A stretch of DNA of 64,000 nt from Mansonella perstans (lineage: Eukaryota > Nematoda > Chromadorea > Rhabditida > Onchocercidae). The position numbers and the translations under genes are program-made. The notes under the pieces are model-generated. The model ran no database searches. It saw only the letters and a program-made list of their open reading frames with translations, and was not told the origin of the DNA. The DNA lies in NCBI GenBank assembly GCA_037074765.1, contig JBAMDO010000033.1, positions 288,605 through 352,604 on the forward strand, given 5' to 3'. This document shows, piece after piece, positions 50,601 through 63,840 of the stretch; the first letter of the stretch is position 1, and every line of letters begins with the position of its first letter.

Positions 50601-52684
50601 GATTCGTCGACATTTTACAAAAATGTCCACTTTACAAATGACCTTGAATGATATGTGTAATAATAAATTCAATAACATACATTCTTCGTGTATCGTTACA
50701 TTATATTATATTAGAGCAAAAAGATGTGTATGTGTGTGACAAAATATTGTTTAAAAATATGTTAAAAATATTTTTTATGAAAATTAAAATTAATTAATGA
50801 AATTTAAAATTTTTTTTATTTAGATAATTTTTGAAATGACGAATGAGAAATGGATAGAATTGAGCATTAATAAATAATTATTATTTAATAATACTCATAT
50901 AATTCAGAATTTAATATGAAATAATATTATTACTGCAATTAATTATTATTAATCACCTTGTGTGAAATTTTTTTTTAGTTTTTTTTTAGTTCAAATGCAT
51001 TCCATATAAAAAACTCTCTCAATAGCATGTAAATAATGTATGTCGATGATTGAAATATGTAATTAAATTGGTATCATATGAGAGTTACATATTATTAAAT
51101 TGAAAATTAAAGCACTGCTAATAATGTAGCCTTAAGCTTAATTCGGATCATTTTGCAAGCCTATTTTCTGGATTTATGGTTCAATCTACTGGAAAGAGAG
51201 AGAGGAAGTATTAGTTACAGATTGCTCATAATTCTCTTTATCTCATATTTAATATTAGAATTATTAAATATATGTATATATTGGAAATGGAAAAAAAATT
51301 TTCAAGTATTGTGAACTAAATTTAACATAGAAATCATGCAATAATTATTTATATTTTTAACTAATTAAAGCATTTGATCAATCACTACTTGGAATTCCAA
51401 ATGCAAAAATCTTAAACTGAATTAAGAAAACTCTCAGTAATGCATTTTTTGCAATAATATTAATAATAATAGTAATAAATAATGATAACAATTACAATAA
51501 TAATAATAGTAACAATAGTAATGATAGTAATGTAATAACGATAATAGATAAAATTAGAAGTGGTAATACTTAGTAATAATGGTCGTAATTAAATTAAAAA
51601 TAATAATAATGATAATAAGTACTGGTAATCATAATTTTATCAGTTGATAATTGACGTCGTATCATTTTTCCATCTCTTTAATTAATATTGTCTTCTCATC
51701 ATATTTCGAACTGTAAAATTTAAATCGTAAATTTTCCTTGAACTTAAAAATTTGAAAATAAAAATTCAATAGATTTATGTTTGATAGATCGGCTACAATA
51801 TTAAACAGAATGAATTAAATTTAAAATAATAATTCAGTTATTTCATTAACAAACATTTTCTTTTTTTTTAAACAATAAAAGCAATGTGCAATAAAATTAA
51901 ATAATTATTAAAAGTATTTGAATTAAATAATTGCTAAAAATATTTGAATAAAGATTTAAAAATTTTATTTGTCAAAAAATTGTTGAACTTTTCGCTTAGA
52001 TTTGAACTTTGAACTTTTAAAATTTTCTTAGAATTAACATAATTTGCTATATATTTTTTTTGTTTCTGCTTAAATTGATTAATTGGTTCAAGTATAAAAG
52101 TAATTTATTTTTGAATTCCTTAAATTCTTAATTTTAATTTTGCAAACTTTTTCTATTTTGAGTAAAATGGTTTAATTTTAATAATTTATCTTCTATATAT
52201 ATATATATATCTAAATGTGGTGATATAGTATGTGAAAATGCTAACAGAATATTCTGTTATCTCTTTTCGATTATCTTTATTATTTACTCACTTACTTACT
52301 TGCTCACCTACTTACTTAATTATTTATTTAATTACTTGCTTACTTACTTAATTATTGACTTCATTACTTCCTTTTTTCTTCATCTCAATACATGTAAAAA
52401 TTTTTGGTGAAAAAAAATGGCAAAAGAATATTTGGATTTTTTTCTTCTTTTTATGTAAACATATATTTGACTGCAAAGGTGTCAACAACTTGTTTACATT
52501 TAATGTCCGAACGCTGTTCTTTAATGGTTCTCTTTAAATAAACATTCGGTCTTTTTTTTTTCATTTGTGAAAAAGTTTGGAAAAAGAAAAGAAAATAAAA
52601 AGATTTAGTGATTTTAAATGCAAATATACTTTTGTTAGGTAGATTAAATTGATAATGAAAGAAAAGAAGAAAATAATAATAGTA

Positions 52685-52749
<65 letters not shown>

Positions 52750-55700
52750 TAATAATAATAATAATACTAATACTAATACTACTATTACTAATAATAATAA
52801 ATAACAATAATGATAATGATGATGATGATAATAATAATAATAAAATAGTAATAATAATAATAAATGATAATAATAATAATAATAACAATAGTAATAATAA
52901 TAATAATAATGGCAATAATAATAATCTGAATACTAATTTAAACAAATAATGATTTATTTGAATTTAAAATAAAAATGTTTTTTTTGTTTTAGAAAAAAAT
53001 AAGTAAAATAAAGCAAACGGTTGAAAATTTATTTGCAAATTAATTTTCTTAATTTGTTTTACCGAATCTTGATAAATCATATATCGAAATTAGTACATAT
53101 TATTTTGCATTATATACTTAGCATGAACTTTTTATTATTTTATTTTTTGCATTCCCAAAAGTTTCTTTTTCTTTAATTTTAATAAATTATTTTGATGATT
53201 CATATCTATAAAATTTGAATTGATCTTTGATCTTTGAACAATAATTGTTCGGAATAAATTCCTTTTGAAATTTGGAAGAAATTTTTACAAAAAATTTTTA
53301 TAACTATTGTTTCTTTTTTTTTTGAATCAAATGCGTAATTTGGGTTGAATTTGAAATTTAATTTCAAAATTATTCCAATTTTACAATTTTCAATCAATCA
53401 TTATCGAAAAGAGGACACGTAATGCAGTATATATGCACATTTGTCAGCATATTACAGAAAGAAATGCGTTTTGTTTAGATTTGTTAACTGATTAATTACA
53501 TCCATTACGGAATGATGTTTCAGATTTTTTCGGGTGATACCGAGAGAGAGAGAAACAGAAACAAAGAGAAGGAAAGAAAGATGAAATATGTCTTTTTTCG
53601 TTTTTTTTCTTTTTTTAAAAGAGAAAAAAAAATTCAAATCCAAGATTAACTTCATGTTGTTAGTTTTAAAATAAATCACAAAAGGGAGAAAATCGATATT
53701 TTGATTTTTTCTTTTTTTTTTTAATGGAAAACAGCAATGAATTCGTTTTTTCTTTTAATTGATCCAATAAAACAGAAGAATAAGAACAATCCGATTGATT
53801 TATTTCAGTAATTTTTTTTTAAATTTTAAATAAAATAGACAAATGCGCCAAATGCGTCAAATGTGACAAATGCGCTAAATGTAAAATGAAATTTAGATCG
53901 AACGAATAAATATTTTTGTTTCTTTTTTTTCTTCTAATAAAAACTTACTGATAGTAAATTGGAATAATTCTGAAAGAAGAATGATTCCAGTTGTGTGATA
54001 CGATTTGAGCTGAGTGAAAAATGTTGCAGTTGTTGTGAATTTTGCGTGAATAAATTTTCTGGTACAAACTGTAGATGATTGCCACTAAGATCAGTTGTTT
54101 GTAATGTTGTACTACGAATTGCAAATGGTGTATTTGCATCGATAGCATTTCCACTGACATTTAAAAATAACAAATTTGGTAAATTAGCAATTGTTGTTGG
54201 AATAATACTTAAACGATTCCGTGAAACATCCAAATGAATTAATGCATCTGAAAAAAATTAAGCAAAAATTAAATTAATTTATTTATTCGTTTAATTTTTT
54301 TTCCATTTCTTTCTTGTTTACCATTATTTTATTAATTGTTTCATTTCCATCTATTTTTTCAATAATTAATTAATTCATTTTTATTTGTTATATTTAATTT
54401 AATAATGGTATATTTGAAAATATAATTTGATAGTAATATAATATAAAAAAAATTCAATAATTAGTAATTGCAAAATGATATCATTTAATAAAAATATTTG
54501 TTAAAAGATAAAGATAATTTCCATGAAATTAATTTCATTTAATTTTTATAGAATTATATATATTAATTATATTAATTCTATTCATTTAACTGTTAGTTCA
54601 TTTGTAAATCAATTAATTCGTAATTATTCATCAAAATTACTATAATATTTCAATTATTTTTTGTTAATTTTTTTTCTTTCTTTCAGTTTTTACGATTTTT
54701 TTTCACACACATTCATTTCTATTTATTCATTTCGTATTATTATTTTATTCCATTTTTTTTCCCACTCACTGGTTGGTTTATTAACCCATTTCCAAACAAA
54801 AAAAAAAGAAAATGTAAATTTTAATGGTTAAAATTTGAAATGAAATATATCAAATGTATGCTGAATTGAAGCAACATCAATATCTTATTGACTGTTAAAT
54901 TTTCATTTGAGAAGGAGAAAGAGAAAGAGAGGAAATGATCATCATTTGTTTAATTATTTATTGATTTCATTAATCTTTGCAATAATTTTCTATTTATTTG
55001 TAAACATAGTAAATATGATTCTTCACATTCATTATTTTTTGTTTATTACTATGAAAGAAAATATATTTAATAATAATAATAATAATAATTCAGTAATATT
55101 CATATAATAATATATAATGCTACTTGTACCAATAATAATACTCATACCTGGTAGCACAGGTAACTCCTCGATATTATTATTCCCAATATGTAATTGTTGT
55201 AACAATGTGCATGCTTTTAATGCATTATGATTAATAGAGCTAATTTGATTATTAGCCAAGAAAAGTTGTCGTATTGCAATAAGTTGTTTTAAATCATTTT
55301 CATTAATTGCTCGAATTTGATTCGAACTAATATCAACGATAATTAATTGTTCCGCTCTATTGCTACATTTAATAAATGTTGATGAATTAGTAGCAGTAGT
55401 AGTAGTAGTAGTAGTAGCAGTAACAATAGCAGTGTTATCAGTACTAGTACCATTTCCATTAATACTTAAATGTGCACTTCGTAATAAATTATATGAAACA
55501 TTTATAACCTGAAAAAGTGGATTTGCATTAAATTTAATTTAAAATTAAGCTAAAGAAATTAATTTAAACAATTAATAAAAAATTCAAAACAAAAGAAAAT
55601 GTCATGAAAAAAAATATTAATTAAATTAACTAAATTTAAAAAAAAAAAAGAAAATGACAAATATATAAGTAAACAACAGACTAATACATAAAATTAATGT

Positions 55701-58700
55701 AATGAAAATAAAAGGGAAAAGAAAAGGAATTAATAAGTAATTTTTATTAGTGATTAAAAAGTAATTATTTACAATAAATAATATTGTAAATAAATAAACA
55801 AATAAACATTCGAAATATTTAAACTTAAATATTTATAAATATAAGACGAAAAAACTTTAAATAAAAATATTAGAAATTTTGTTGGTTTGTTCTTTGCTTT
55901 TAACAATTATTTAATAATTGATTAGTTTGTTTTAAAAATTATTTAATAAGTATTATCATAATTACCTGAATGTATGGACAATCACAGAGTAATGAATTAG
56001 GCAAAGCTTCCAAATTACAATTGATAATAGTGAGTTTTTCCAATCGTTTATTGTCCCGGAAAAACTGATTCGGTAAAATGAGCTTTTCTTTTGGTACATT
56101 CAATTGATTAAAATATATTGATCGTAAATTATTGAGTTTATGTAGTAGAGAATTTGGTAAAGCATATGTTCGGCATTTCTGAAATGAAACGAAAAAAGAA
56201 AAATTTCATATTAATTTAATAATTAAAATTAATTTTTTATAATTAATACTTAATAAATTTAAGCAGTTTTATTTTTGTCATATTAATTTTGTTTATTCAT
56301 TTAATTATTGCATAATTGTTTTATTTGTTAAATTATTTGTTTATTTAATTATACATTTAATTTTAATTATTCAAATATATTTCTTTGATTATTCTTCATT
56401 TAATTATTAGTTAATTAAATAAAAATTTATTAATAAATAATCATTCATTTAATTTTTAATTAATTTCTTCACTTATTATTTGTGTAAATTTTAAACATTA
56501 ATGATTAATTTCTTCTCGTTTTATTCAATATTTTTCTTACATATTTCAAATACTAAAAAGAAGAGTTGAGGAAGAAATTATATATGGCAGAGAGAGAAAG
56601 AGAGAGAGAGAGAGTAGTTTATGTGTGACAGAGAAGGAGAGAGAGAGGAAGAGTGTAGTATATGTTAATTAACCTGAGAGATAATTCTTTCATTTGTATA
56701 ACAAATGATTTGTGAATGTTTGAACATAATTTGAGAGGATTGAATGAAATTTTATCACACTTTTTTCAACAATGCTAACTAACTAACTAAAAATGACCTT
56801 TGGTCAAAGTAGAAAAGAAGTTTATGTAAGGATGACCATTGCGATGGCTTTTAAAGGAGTGTGGAAATTATAAAAATTCTTTTGCCTCAATGCTCAATTC
56901 ATTCATACAACTGACTGCGACATTTTACTTCATTAATTTCCCATTACAATGCAAAATAAATTTCTTTCAAAGGCAATCAATAAAAAAATGTGAAAAAAAA
57001 AAGTAAAGAAATAGAAAAAAATTCAAAATTAATATTAAATAAAAATTGTTCGAAAAAAAAAAAAAAAAAAAAAAAAACGGAATAAAATAAGTAAATTGAA
57101 AAGAAAAGAAAAAAAGAAAAAAAATTAAAGGTAAAAAAAAAAGATTTGGTAAAATGTTAGATTAAAAAAAAAATTACATGAAATGGAGTATTTTTTAATT
57201 TATTTAGAAATTTTTTAAAAAAAAAAAGTGATAAAAATAATTTCACCTCTATCTCTCTCTTTTTACCCTTTCTCTCTGCCTTTGACTCTCCTTGTGTTCG
57301 TATGTATACGTATGTATCTATGTATCTATATGTATGTGCGTGTATGTTTTTTTTTTCCTTTATATTAAATGAATAATTTGATTTAATTGCAAATAATTGT
57401 TATTTATGCAATATCTTTAATGAATATGTTAATTTAATTTAAAGATTTATAAAAAAAAAATTCTTTTTTGGAAACTTAAAATATTTTAGAAAATTTCAAC
57501 AAATTTTAAAGCATTTCTTTATTTGTTCATATTTGGTGAGAAAATAAGCATAGGAAATGAAATGATAAATTTAATATGCATATATTTACATATAAAAATG
57601 AGAGAAAGTTACGAATAAATTATTATTATAATAAGGATGGCAATTAATGACTGTAAAAATATAATTATGCATATATATATGTTAGATGATAAAATGATGG
57701 AGAGAGAGAGAGAGAGAGAGAGATGGATGAAAAGAGAGAGAAAGAAGGAGAGAGAGAAAGTTAATATAAAGAGTAATTTGGTAATATTATCGATAATTAT
57801 GGATAACTACTGATGATGGTTCCAATCCTAACACTAAGACTTCTTCCAATTGAAGCAATTACAATAATAAAGTGTAATTTTAAAGTTATATAAAATTTTC
57901 ATTCTATGTTTTTTTTTAATTTCTTTTAATTAAAATTTTACATTTTAATTAATTATTTTAATTTAAATCGAAATAATTTTTTAACTAATTTTTATATGAA
58001 TTTTTTTTCTCTTTGCATTTTTATTCTTTTTAATTTTAATTTATTATTAAAATAATTTTTTTTTTCAAATTTAAAAATTATCAATGGAAACTGTAATAAT
58101 TGATAAATAATTACTAAATTAAAAAAACTAATTACAGTGGTAATTAATTAATAAAAAGGAATATATATATATATGTATTATACCTGTAATCGCAAATGTT
58201 GTAAATTTATAAATCGATGAAATAAATTTTCATCAAAAATAATCGGTATTATTGTTGTTGAAGATGAATCATTGATACATTCAATGCTGAGAGTTTTTGT
58301 TGCATTTAATGGAAATTGATCAAATAATTCCGAATTCCATTTATCACCGGATACTGCTGTTGTTGCCGTAGTGATAGTAGTAGTTGCTGTGACTGTTTTT
58401 GTTGCTATTGGTGACCATTTACAGTTAATAACAAAACGATCTGGCTCAGCAATATCCGGAATACAGATGCAACTGGAAGAGAAATGAAAGTTATTATTGA
58501 ACAAATTAACAATTGAAAAAAAAGAAACATTTAATTAATTTGTAAGCAAATATATTTTGAAATATAAAAAATGATTAAAAAAATATTCAAAAAGAAATTT
58601 TAATCATAATAAATTTATTTGTTTATTATTTTTCTATAACAAAGTTTTTTTTTATTCTAAAATCATACCTTCTTGGACATTCGAAATGATTTGTTCGAGT

Positions 58701-58772
58701 ATTTACAACAGGTTGTATTATATAGGAATAATATAATAGAACAAATAGTACATGAATATCTGTTACATCCAT
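41656..58772 (-). CDS. tol-1: Toll receptor with LRR ectodomain and TIR domain
   Basis: Seventeen exons on the - strand agree in phase and give 1270 residues, close to C. elegans TOL-1 (about 1220): 58772-58669, 58472-58184, 56178-55966, 55508-55148, 54247-53949, 49709-49471, 48006-47931, 46659-46342, 46196-45915, 45266-45147, 44960-44802, 44572-44408, 44153-43980, 43686-43409, 42965-42669, 42310-42139, 41922-41656. A signal peptide is at 1-25. A first LRR block ends in an LRR C-cap (NPLDCSCEMDWI, about 712-767). A Cys-rich N-cap (VCEPNCICCQYGNCDC, about 768) opens a short second LRR block, closed by FRCDCLPRF. The transmembrane helix is at about 1045-1070. The TIR domain, about 1103-1250, has box 1 FDAFISYS, box 2 RDSPNY and box 3 LFWNLL. 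In C. elegans tol-1 acts in development and pathogen avoidance. Seven threonines (ACT repeat) lie near 234-240. The exon at 48006-47931 is short but required by phase. Confidence 0.93.
45340..45770. repeat. Degenerate repeat in tol-1 intron 9
   Basis: The core AAGTAATTGAGTAAAAC recurs at about 45358 and 45460, with looser copies (AATTGAGTAAAACTTAA near 45655, AAGTAACTGAGTAAATT near 45742). Each is followed by AAACTGT or GAACTGT and AATATAATAAATGA-type text. Units are about 90-110 bp and strongly diverged. The intron is 45267-45914. Confidence 0.5.
46660..47930. other. tol-1 intron 7, no feature beyond low complexity
   Basis: T-rich then A/G-rich sequence, with GA-rich blocks near 47400-47460 and 47670-47820. 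Open frames here come from purine/pyrimidine strand bias and carry no recognisable protein. Confidence 0.5.
48690..49260. repeat. Short degenerate repeats in tol-1 intron 6
   Basis: AAATCATTTACTAAAAATTA is repeated at about 48704 and 48732, with a third looser copy near 48800. Between 49095 and 49260 a unit of the form TATGTTTATA(G/T)(G/C)ATGATT(C/A)TTA(A/G)GAT recurs about four times with decay. Confidence 0.5.
49710..53948. other. tol-1 intron 5, 4.2 kb, microsatellite-rich
   Basis: The longest intron of the gene. It contains a (CAT)n run at 50541-50568, AAT-rich stretches near 51450-51640, an ACTT/TACT-rich stretch near 52285-52365 and the large AAT array at 52685-52930. No exon of tol-1 or of the LSD1-like gene was recognised in it on either strand. 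Confidence 0.55.
52685..52930. repeat. (AAT)n microsatellite
   Basis: An almost pure AAT array to about 52745 continues as interrupted AAT with ATG, ACT and AAC variants. On the - strand it reads as poly-Ile/Leu, which explains a long spurious open frame. Confidence 0.95.
56179..58183. other. tol-1 intron 2, 2.0 kb
   Basis: Contains (GA)n runs at about 56587-56612 and 57700-57722, a long poly-A run near 57053-57077 and ATGTATGTAT-type repeats near 57300. No coding feature seen. Confidence 0.55.
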
Positions 58773-61700
58773 ATTTCAATAGGTAAGTAAAGTAAAGTAT
58801 AGTAAATATTTTAAGTAAATGAAGAGCTCAAGAAATGAACTCTTGCAGTTTAATTTGTTATCGTTTATTTCGGCATTCTTCTTTTTTTTTTTTTTTTTTT
58901 CAAATACAGTGAAATGACCGTTTCCTGAAAAAAGAAATTAATAAATTTTTTTGTAAATAAAATAAAATGACCACTATATTGAAAAGTAGAAGTACATAAA
59001 TAAAAAATCAATAATTCATATGCTATTAGTATATATATGAAATTATGGGAGGGAAAAAAAAGGAAAATGCTAATTGATTTTATTTTTATGGAATTAAAAT
59101 TGGAAATTATTCAGAGAAATTACTGAAAGGAGGGGAAAGAGAAAAAGAGAAAGAGAGAAAGGGGAAAAGAGGCGAATTGGAGGAATCTAAAAAAAAAAAA
59201 AAAAGCCTCTAAAACAGATAAATATTCAGAGTATTTTTCAAAATTAATTAATTAAAAATTTTTAAATGTTATGAAAATTTAACAGATTGAGATTTTTCAT
59301 TTTATTTTTAACAAAAAAGAAAAACGAAAGATTATTAAAAGAATTGAGAAAAAATTTATTTTCAAATAATATTATTTTAGTAATAAAATTAGTTATAGCA
59401 AATGAATGATGGATGAACAAATGATGATAATAGAGAGAGAAGGCATAAATTCAGCTAAAATTATTGATAAATGAAATGTAACTGATAAGAAGGGAATGAT
59501 TGAACGATGGAGTAATAATTAGCAAATGATGGATTTGTATATAGCAGAAAGAAATAATTAAATTTCTTTTTGAGCCTTATACTTGAGCATTTTATTTATT
59601 TCTACGTCACGGACAATAACGAGAGGTAATTTGGATTTGCGGTTTAACGGAATGACGGATTATGGATTTTTAAAGCAATTGAAAAAATGTAATAGTATGT
59701 AATGATGATCGTTGTAGCGAGATGGCGTTAGTAATAGGAATGGTTGTAGCGGGGGTGGCGGAAACGACGATTAGTAGGAGTGGCGGAAACGGTTAGTAGG
59801 GAGTGGTTTGTAGGAAGCATCGGCGGAGACGGTCAGTAGGAGTGGTTTGTAGCAAAAGGCGGAAACAGTTAATAGAAGAGTGTGATGGTGGTGATTGTTC
59901 TAAGTAAAGTGAATATTCATTTATTATTTATTAAATCAAACTACTTCTATTCCAACTGACTATACTCCAATACCCAATACCAGGTTCAAAGATAATGTTG
60001 GATGGATGTTTTAGAAATGATATTGTTGAAAAATGAATGAATCAGTTGGGAAAGGAAGGCTAAAATGCACTTGAATTAAAATTTAATTAAATTTATGTCA
60101 ACGATATGTAATCTATGCTATCGACAACATTAGCATAATTATATTATCATCATCATACTGTAATCATTTTCAAGCATTCCATAGGTTTGCCTATTGCTAA
60201 GAAATCCAAGATAATATAATCTAATTTCAAATTTAACTAAGATTAAAAATTGGTCTTTTGGTCAAAAATTCATTTTATCCATTCATTCATTCATCCATAT
60301 TCTGATCACACTATCATTGCATAGTTTGAAAATTTAAATGCAAACTAGATAAAGGATTGTGCGATTTTCTTTATCTTGAAAATTTAATTAATTAATTGAT
60401 CAATTACAAAATGCTATGTGTAAGATAAAACATTGATAATTTTGTTCAAAATTTTATATTAAGATTGTGTATTTTTTTTTTCAATAGTATAATTTATTCA
60501 GAAACTTTCTCCTAGCATTTAAGGTTAAAGGTTAGAAATTTTTTTCTTACTGCTATGTATATGCATGGAAAAATTTATGAGTAGAAAGAAAAAAAAAAGA
60601 GATTTAATTTTTGAATGTAAGTTTGAAATTGTATTTAATTTTAAATTTAAATTTATTTAATAACATTTTTTTAGTATAAGAAATAAGTTAAAAATTTCTT
60701 CACTGAAATTAAAATTTTTAATTAAAATTGAAAAATAAAATTAAATCAATAAAAAAACCATGTTACCTTTATATTCCTTAATTATTCATTAATTTAATTT
60801 TTCCATATTTTAATAAATGAAAAAAAGAAGGAGAAAGGAAATTATCATAATTAACAAGATCATAATATAACAACGTCATAATTAATACCATAATCACAAT
60901 GATCGTAATTATAATTAATAAATAAAATGTCAATGAAAAATTAATCAATAAAGTATAAATGATAAAGGTGCTTTATTAATGAATGCATCAAAAAATTTAA
61001 TAATCAAGTTTTTATTCTAACATTTCAAGTACTCATTTTTTTTATAGGAATGGAATTGGAATGATTTATTTGAAATTAATTTTTCTTTTCTGTTACTTTT
61101 ATCACTAATGCATAGAGTTAATTAAATGTAGAATAGAAATTGTGTTATCAATACAAATATGATTATAAATAAATTTAAAGCTCTTTCAATTATCGCTGCA
61201 CAAACTGGTGTCATCCATCACTTTGTGCCGACGAATCATTTGGCCTATATTTTTACATCAGATATATGTACCTCTAAAATTTACAATTAAATGAATTGAA
61301 ATTTATGCTGCTTAATTAATATGACGTGAAATTTGAAAAAAACTTTTAGTGAAAGTAAAAAATTTTTATTTCTGATTGATTAATTAATTTTGTTGATGCA
61401 ACTGTTAGCGTATTATTGATTATTGGCTGATGTTTTTTTATAAATAAATTTTTATTCGATTTGTCATTCTTAAAAAAATTAAATTTTTGCTATAAATTTT
61501 GATGAATTCATTTGAATTATTGCTATTACTGACTATTTGTGCTTTTAAATATATGCACAGTATTAGAAATTGAAATTCTGTAAAATTTTATTTAAGAAAT
61601 AATTGAACGAATTTAAGTTTTTTTTTTTTTTAAATAAAATATTTCGCTAATTCCCAAAGTAGTGACATCATTTTTTATCATTTAGTTCTTTTCACTTTTT

Positions 61701-61800
61701 CTCTTTCTCTTTTAATTCCTTATTTTTTCCACTTTTTTGTGAGCAAACACATCCGGTACTTTCATTCCATTTCATTTCATTTCATTTTTTTTTTCAGTTT
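58773..61800. other. Region upstream of tol-1, proximal part
   Basis: Presumed promoter side of tol-1. A GA-rich block lies at about 59130-59175. The G-rich degenerate repeat at 59690-59880 is the only GC-rich stretch. No gene was recognised on either strand. Confidence 0.45.
59690..59880 (+). repeat. G-rich degenerate repeat, AGTAGGAGTGGCGGAAACGG-like
   Basis: Four to five units share AGTAGGAGTGG, GCGGAAACGG or GCGGAGACGG and TGGTTTGTAG(G/C)A. The composition is sharply different from the surrounding AT-rich DNA. No supported open frame. Confidence 0.6.
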
Positions 61801-61805
61801 TGTGA

Positions 61806-62285
61806 CGATTTATTTTAAATTGAAAAAAATCGTCTGCACTAGTAATAATAGTAATAACAGTGGTAATTATTATCACAGTGTAAAATCTTGATTTAATTGC
61901 TATTTCAAAACAAACTTCATTGAAAATATGAAAAAAATCATTTGTACTAATAATAATAATAACAGTAATAATAACAATAATAATTATTATTGCGATGTGA
62001 AATCTTGATTTAATTGCTATTTCAAAATAAACTTCATTGGAAGTATGAAAAAAAATCATTTGTACTACTAATAATAATAACAGTAATAATAACAATAATA
62101 ATTATTATCACAACGTAAAATCCTGATTTGATTGCTGTTTCATTTAGTTGCTATTTTTTATTGGAAACATGAAAAAAATTATTTGCACTAGCATAATAAA
62201 TAACAATAATAATAATAATACAAATAGTAATAGTAATAAACAATAATGATAACAATAATTATTATTACAATGTATTATCTTAATT
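61806..62285. repeat. About 120-bp tandem repeat with AAT cores
   Basis: About four units, each containing TTGATTTAATTGCTATTTCA (or a variant), then AACTTCATTG, ATGAAAAAAATCATTTG(T/C)ACTA, an (AATAAT)n/AACAGTAATAAT stretch and AATTATTAT(T/C)(A/G)C. The units start near 61810, 61927, 62045 and 62165. Confidence 0.8.
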
Positions 62286-62289
62286 AGTT

Positions 62290-63840
62290 CAATTTAAAAA
62301 AGAAAAATGATCTGCCAAATGTTTTAGAATCTTACTGGTATTATTATTAATAATAATTTTTAAGTAATATTAATTATTAATTTTAATTTCAATAGGAATA
62401 AAAAAAAATTTACAACTAGCAATTATATACAGTGTGCAATTATTTTGTTTTTAATTATTCCTATTCTTTTTATAGAATTTGGAAATGAAAATGTGAAAAA
62501 TAAATTCTAATTAATTTAGCAAATAGCAATAATAAATTTTCCAATTTTACTCAATAGAATTTAACAGAAAAAAACAAATTTTTTTTTGAGTGTAATTTAA
62601 AACAATGTTAAAAAAATAAATTAATTAATTAAGAGAATTTTAATGTAATAGAAAAATAATTTCAAGAAGTCTTTTTGGCAAAGTTAACGAAGTAATTTGC
62701 AAATTTGTAAAAATTAATCAAAAAAGAATTTTTGTAAATTTCCAAAATAATAAATTAAATTTTTGTTTTCAAGCACTTCGAATGTTTACCAAAATGATTT
62801 ATATGCTAAATGTGTGTTTTGAGAGTATACAAATATACAAGCTGAGCTGATTATTCAAATAGGTGAACGTTTTGATTCAGGATTATTTGATCAAAATGTG
62901 AATGCAAATTTTCAAATCGTTGCAGAGATGATCTATTAGGGGACAAGGAATTGAAAATAGGTGGACAGAAAAATAGGTAAAAGAATGATAGCGTAGAGGT
63001 GTCACTTTAATCAATTTTGTCAACATCATTAATCTCATATTAATTTATATCCATATTTCTCGCTTATGTATATATAAATAATTTCTCTGCATGAAATTGG
63101 AAAGATTTGCTTCATAATTAATATTGATTGTATTAATTAATTAACCAGCATTATTTAGCTTATAATAAATTTAGGATTGGAATTATTGTCCAGTAATCGA
63201 AGTTACATTAATATAATCTGTGTATAAGTATTATCATAATATTTAACGATTTGTTAAAATATAAAAGAAAATAGAAAAGTTTTAATGATGATAAATTGAA
63301 AGTATCATGAAGTAAGGAATTAATGGATGAGAAGTTAATGATGTTCGTTAATGCTAATTAATAAGTTGCAAACGAAAAATTGATGAATTTGATTTCATCA
63401 ATATCACATTATTTGATTTATGTTTCAATTAATATTGTTTATTCAATTAACTTTGCACGAAAAATAAATTTAATAATCGTTAAGCATAATTAATTTAATT
63501 TTAATTAATATCATTTGTGAATAAATAAATGTAAAAAAAAAATCACTCAAAATTTAGTAATTAATAAATTACTTAAAAATATATGAAAAATTTATTGTAT
63601 CATTAAAAGTGATAAATTATTAGCAATTAACATCGAAGTAGTGCTTACAAAATAATCAAGTAATATATGGTTTTATATTTCATGCAAATTTAATAATTGA
63701 GTTAATCGATTTTGTGAAATCATGTTATTAAGTATTAAATTAATGTCAAAAAAGGAAAAAAATTGACTGGTAATAGGGCGATAATTTTTTGATGTAAATG
63801 AGGAATGAATAAGTGAAATGAAGTTCGTAGAGTTGTCTAA
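62290..63840. other. AT-rich region, no gene seen
   Basis: Only AT-rich intergenic-type DNA with AATTAATTA runs. No exon with matching splice sites and protein-like frame was found. Confidence 0.45.

Noticed and set aside
52451..52945. 164-residue poly-Ile/Leu frame on the - strand
   Set aside because: Translation of the (AAT)n microsatellite inside a tol-1 intron.
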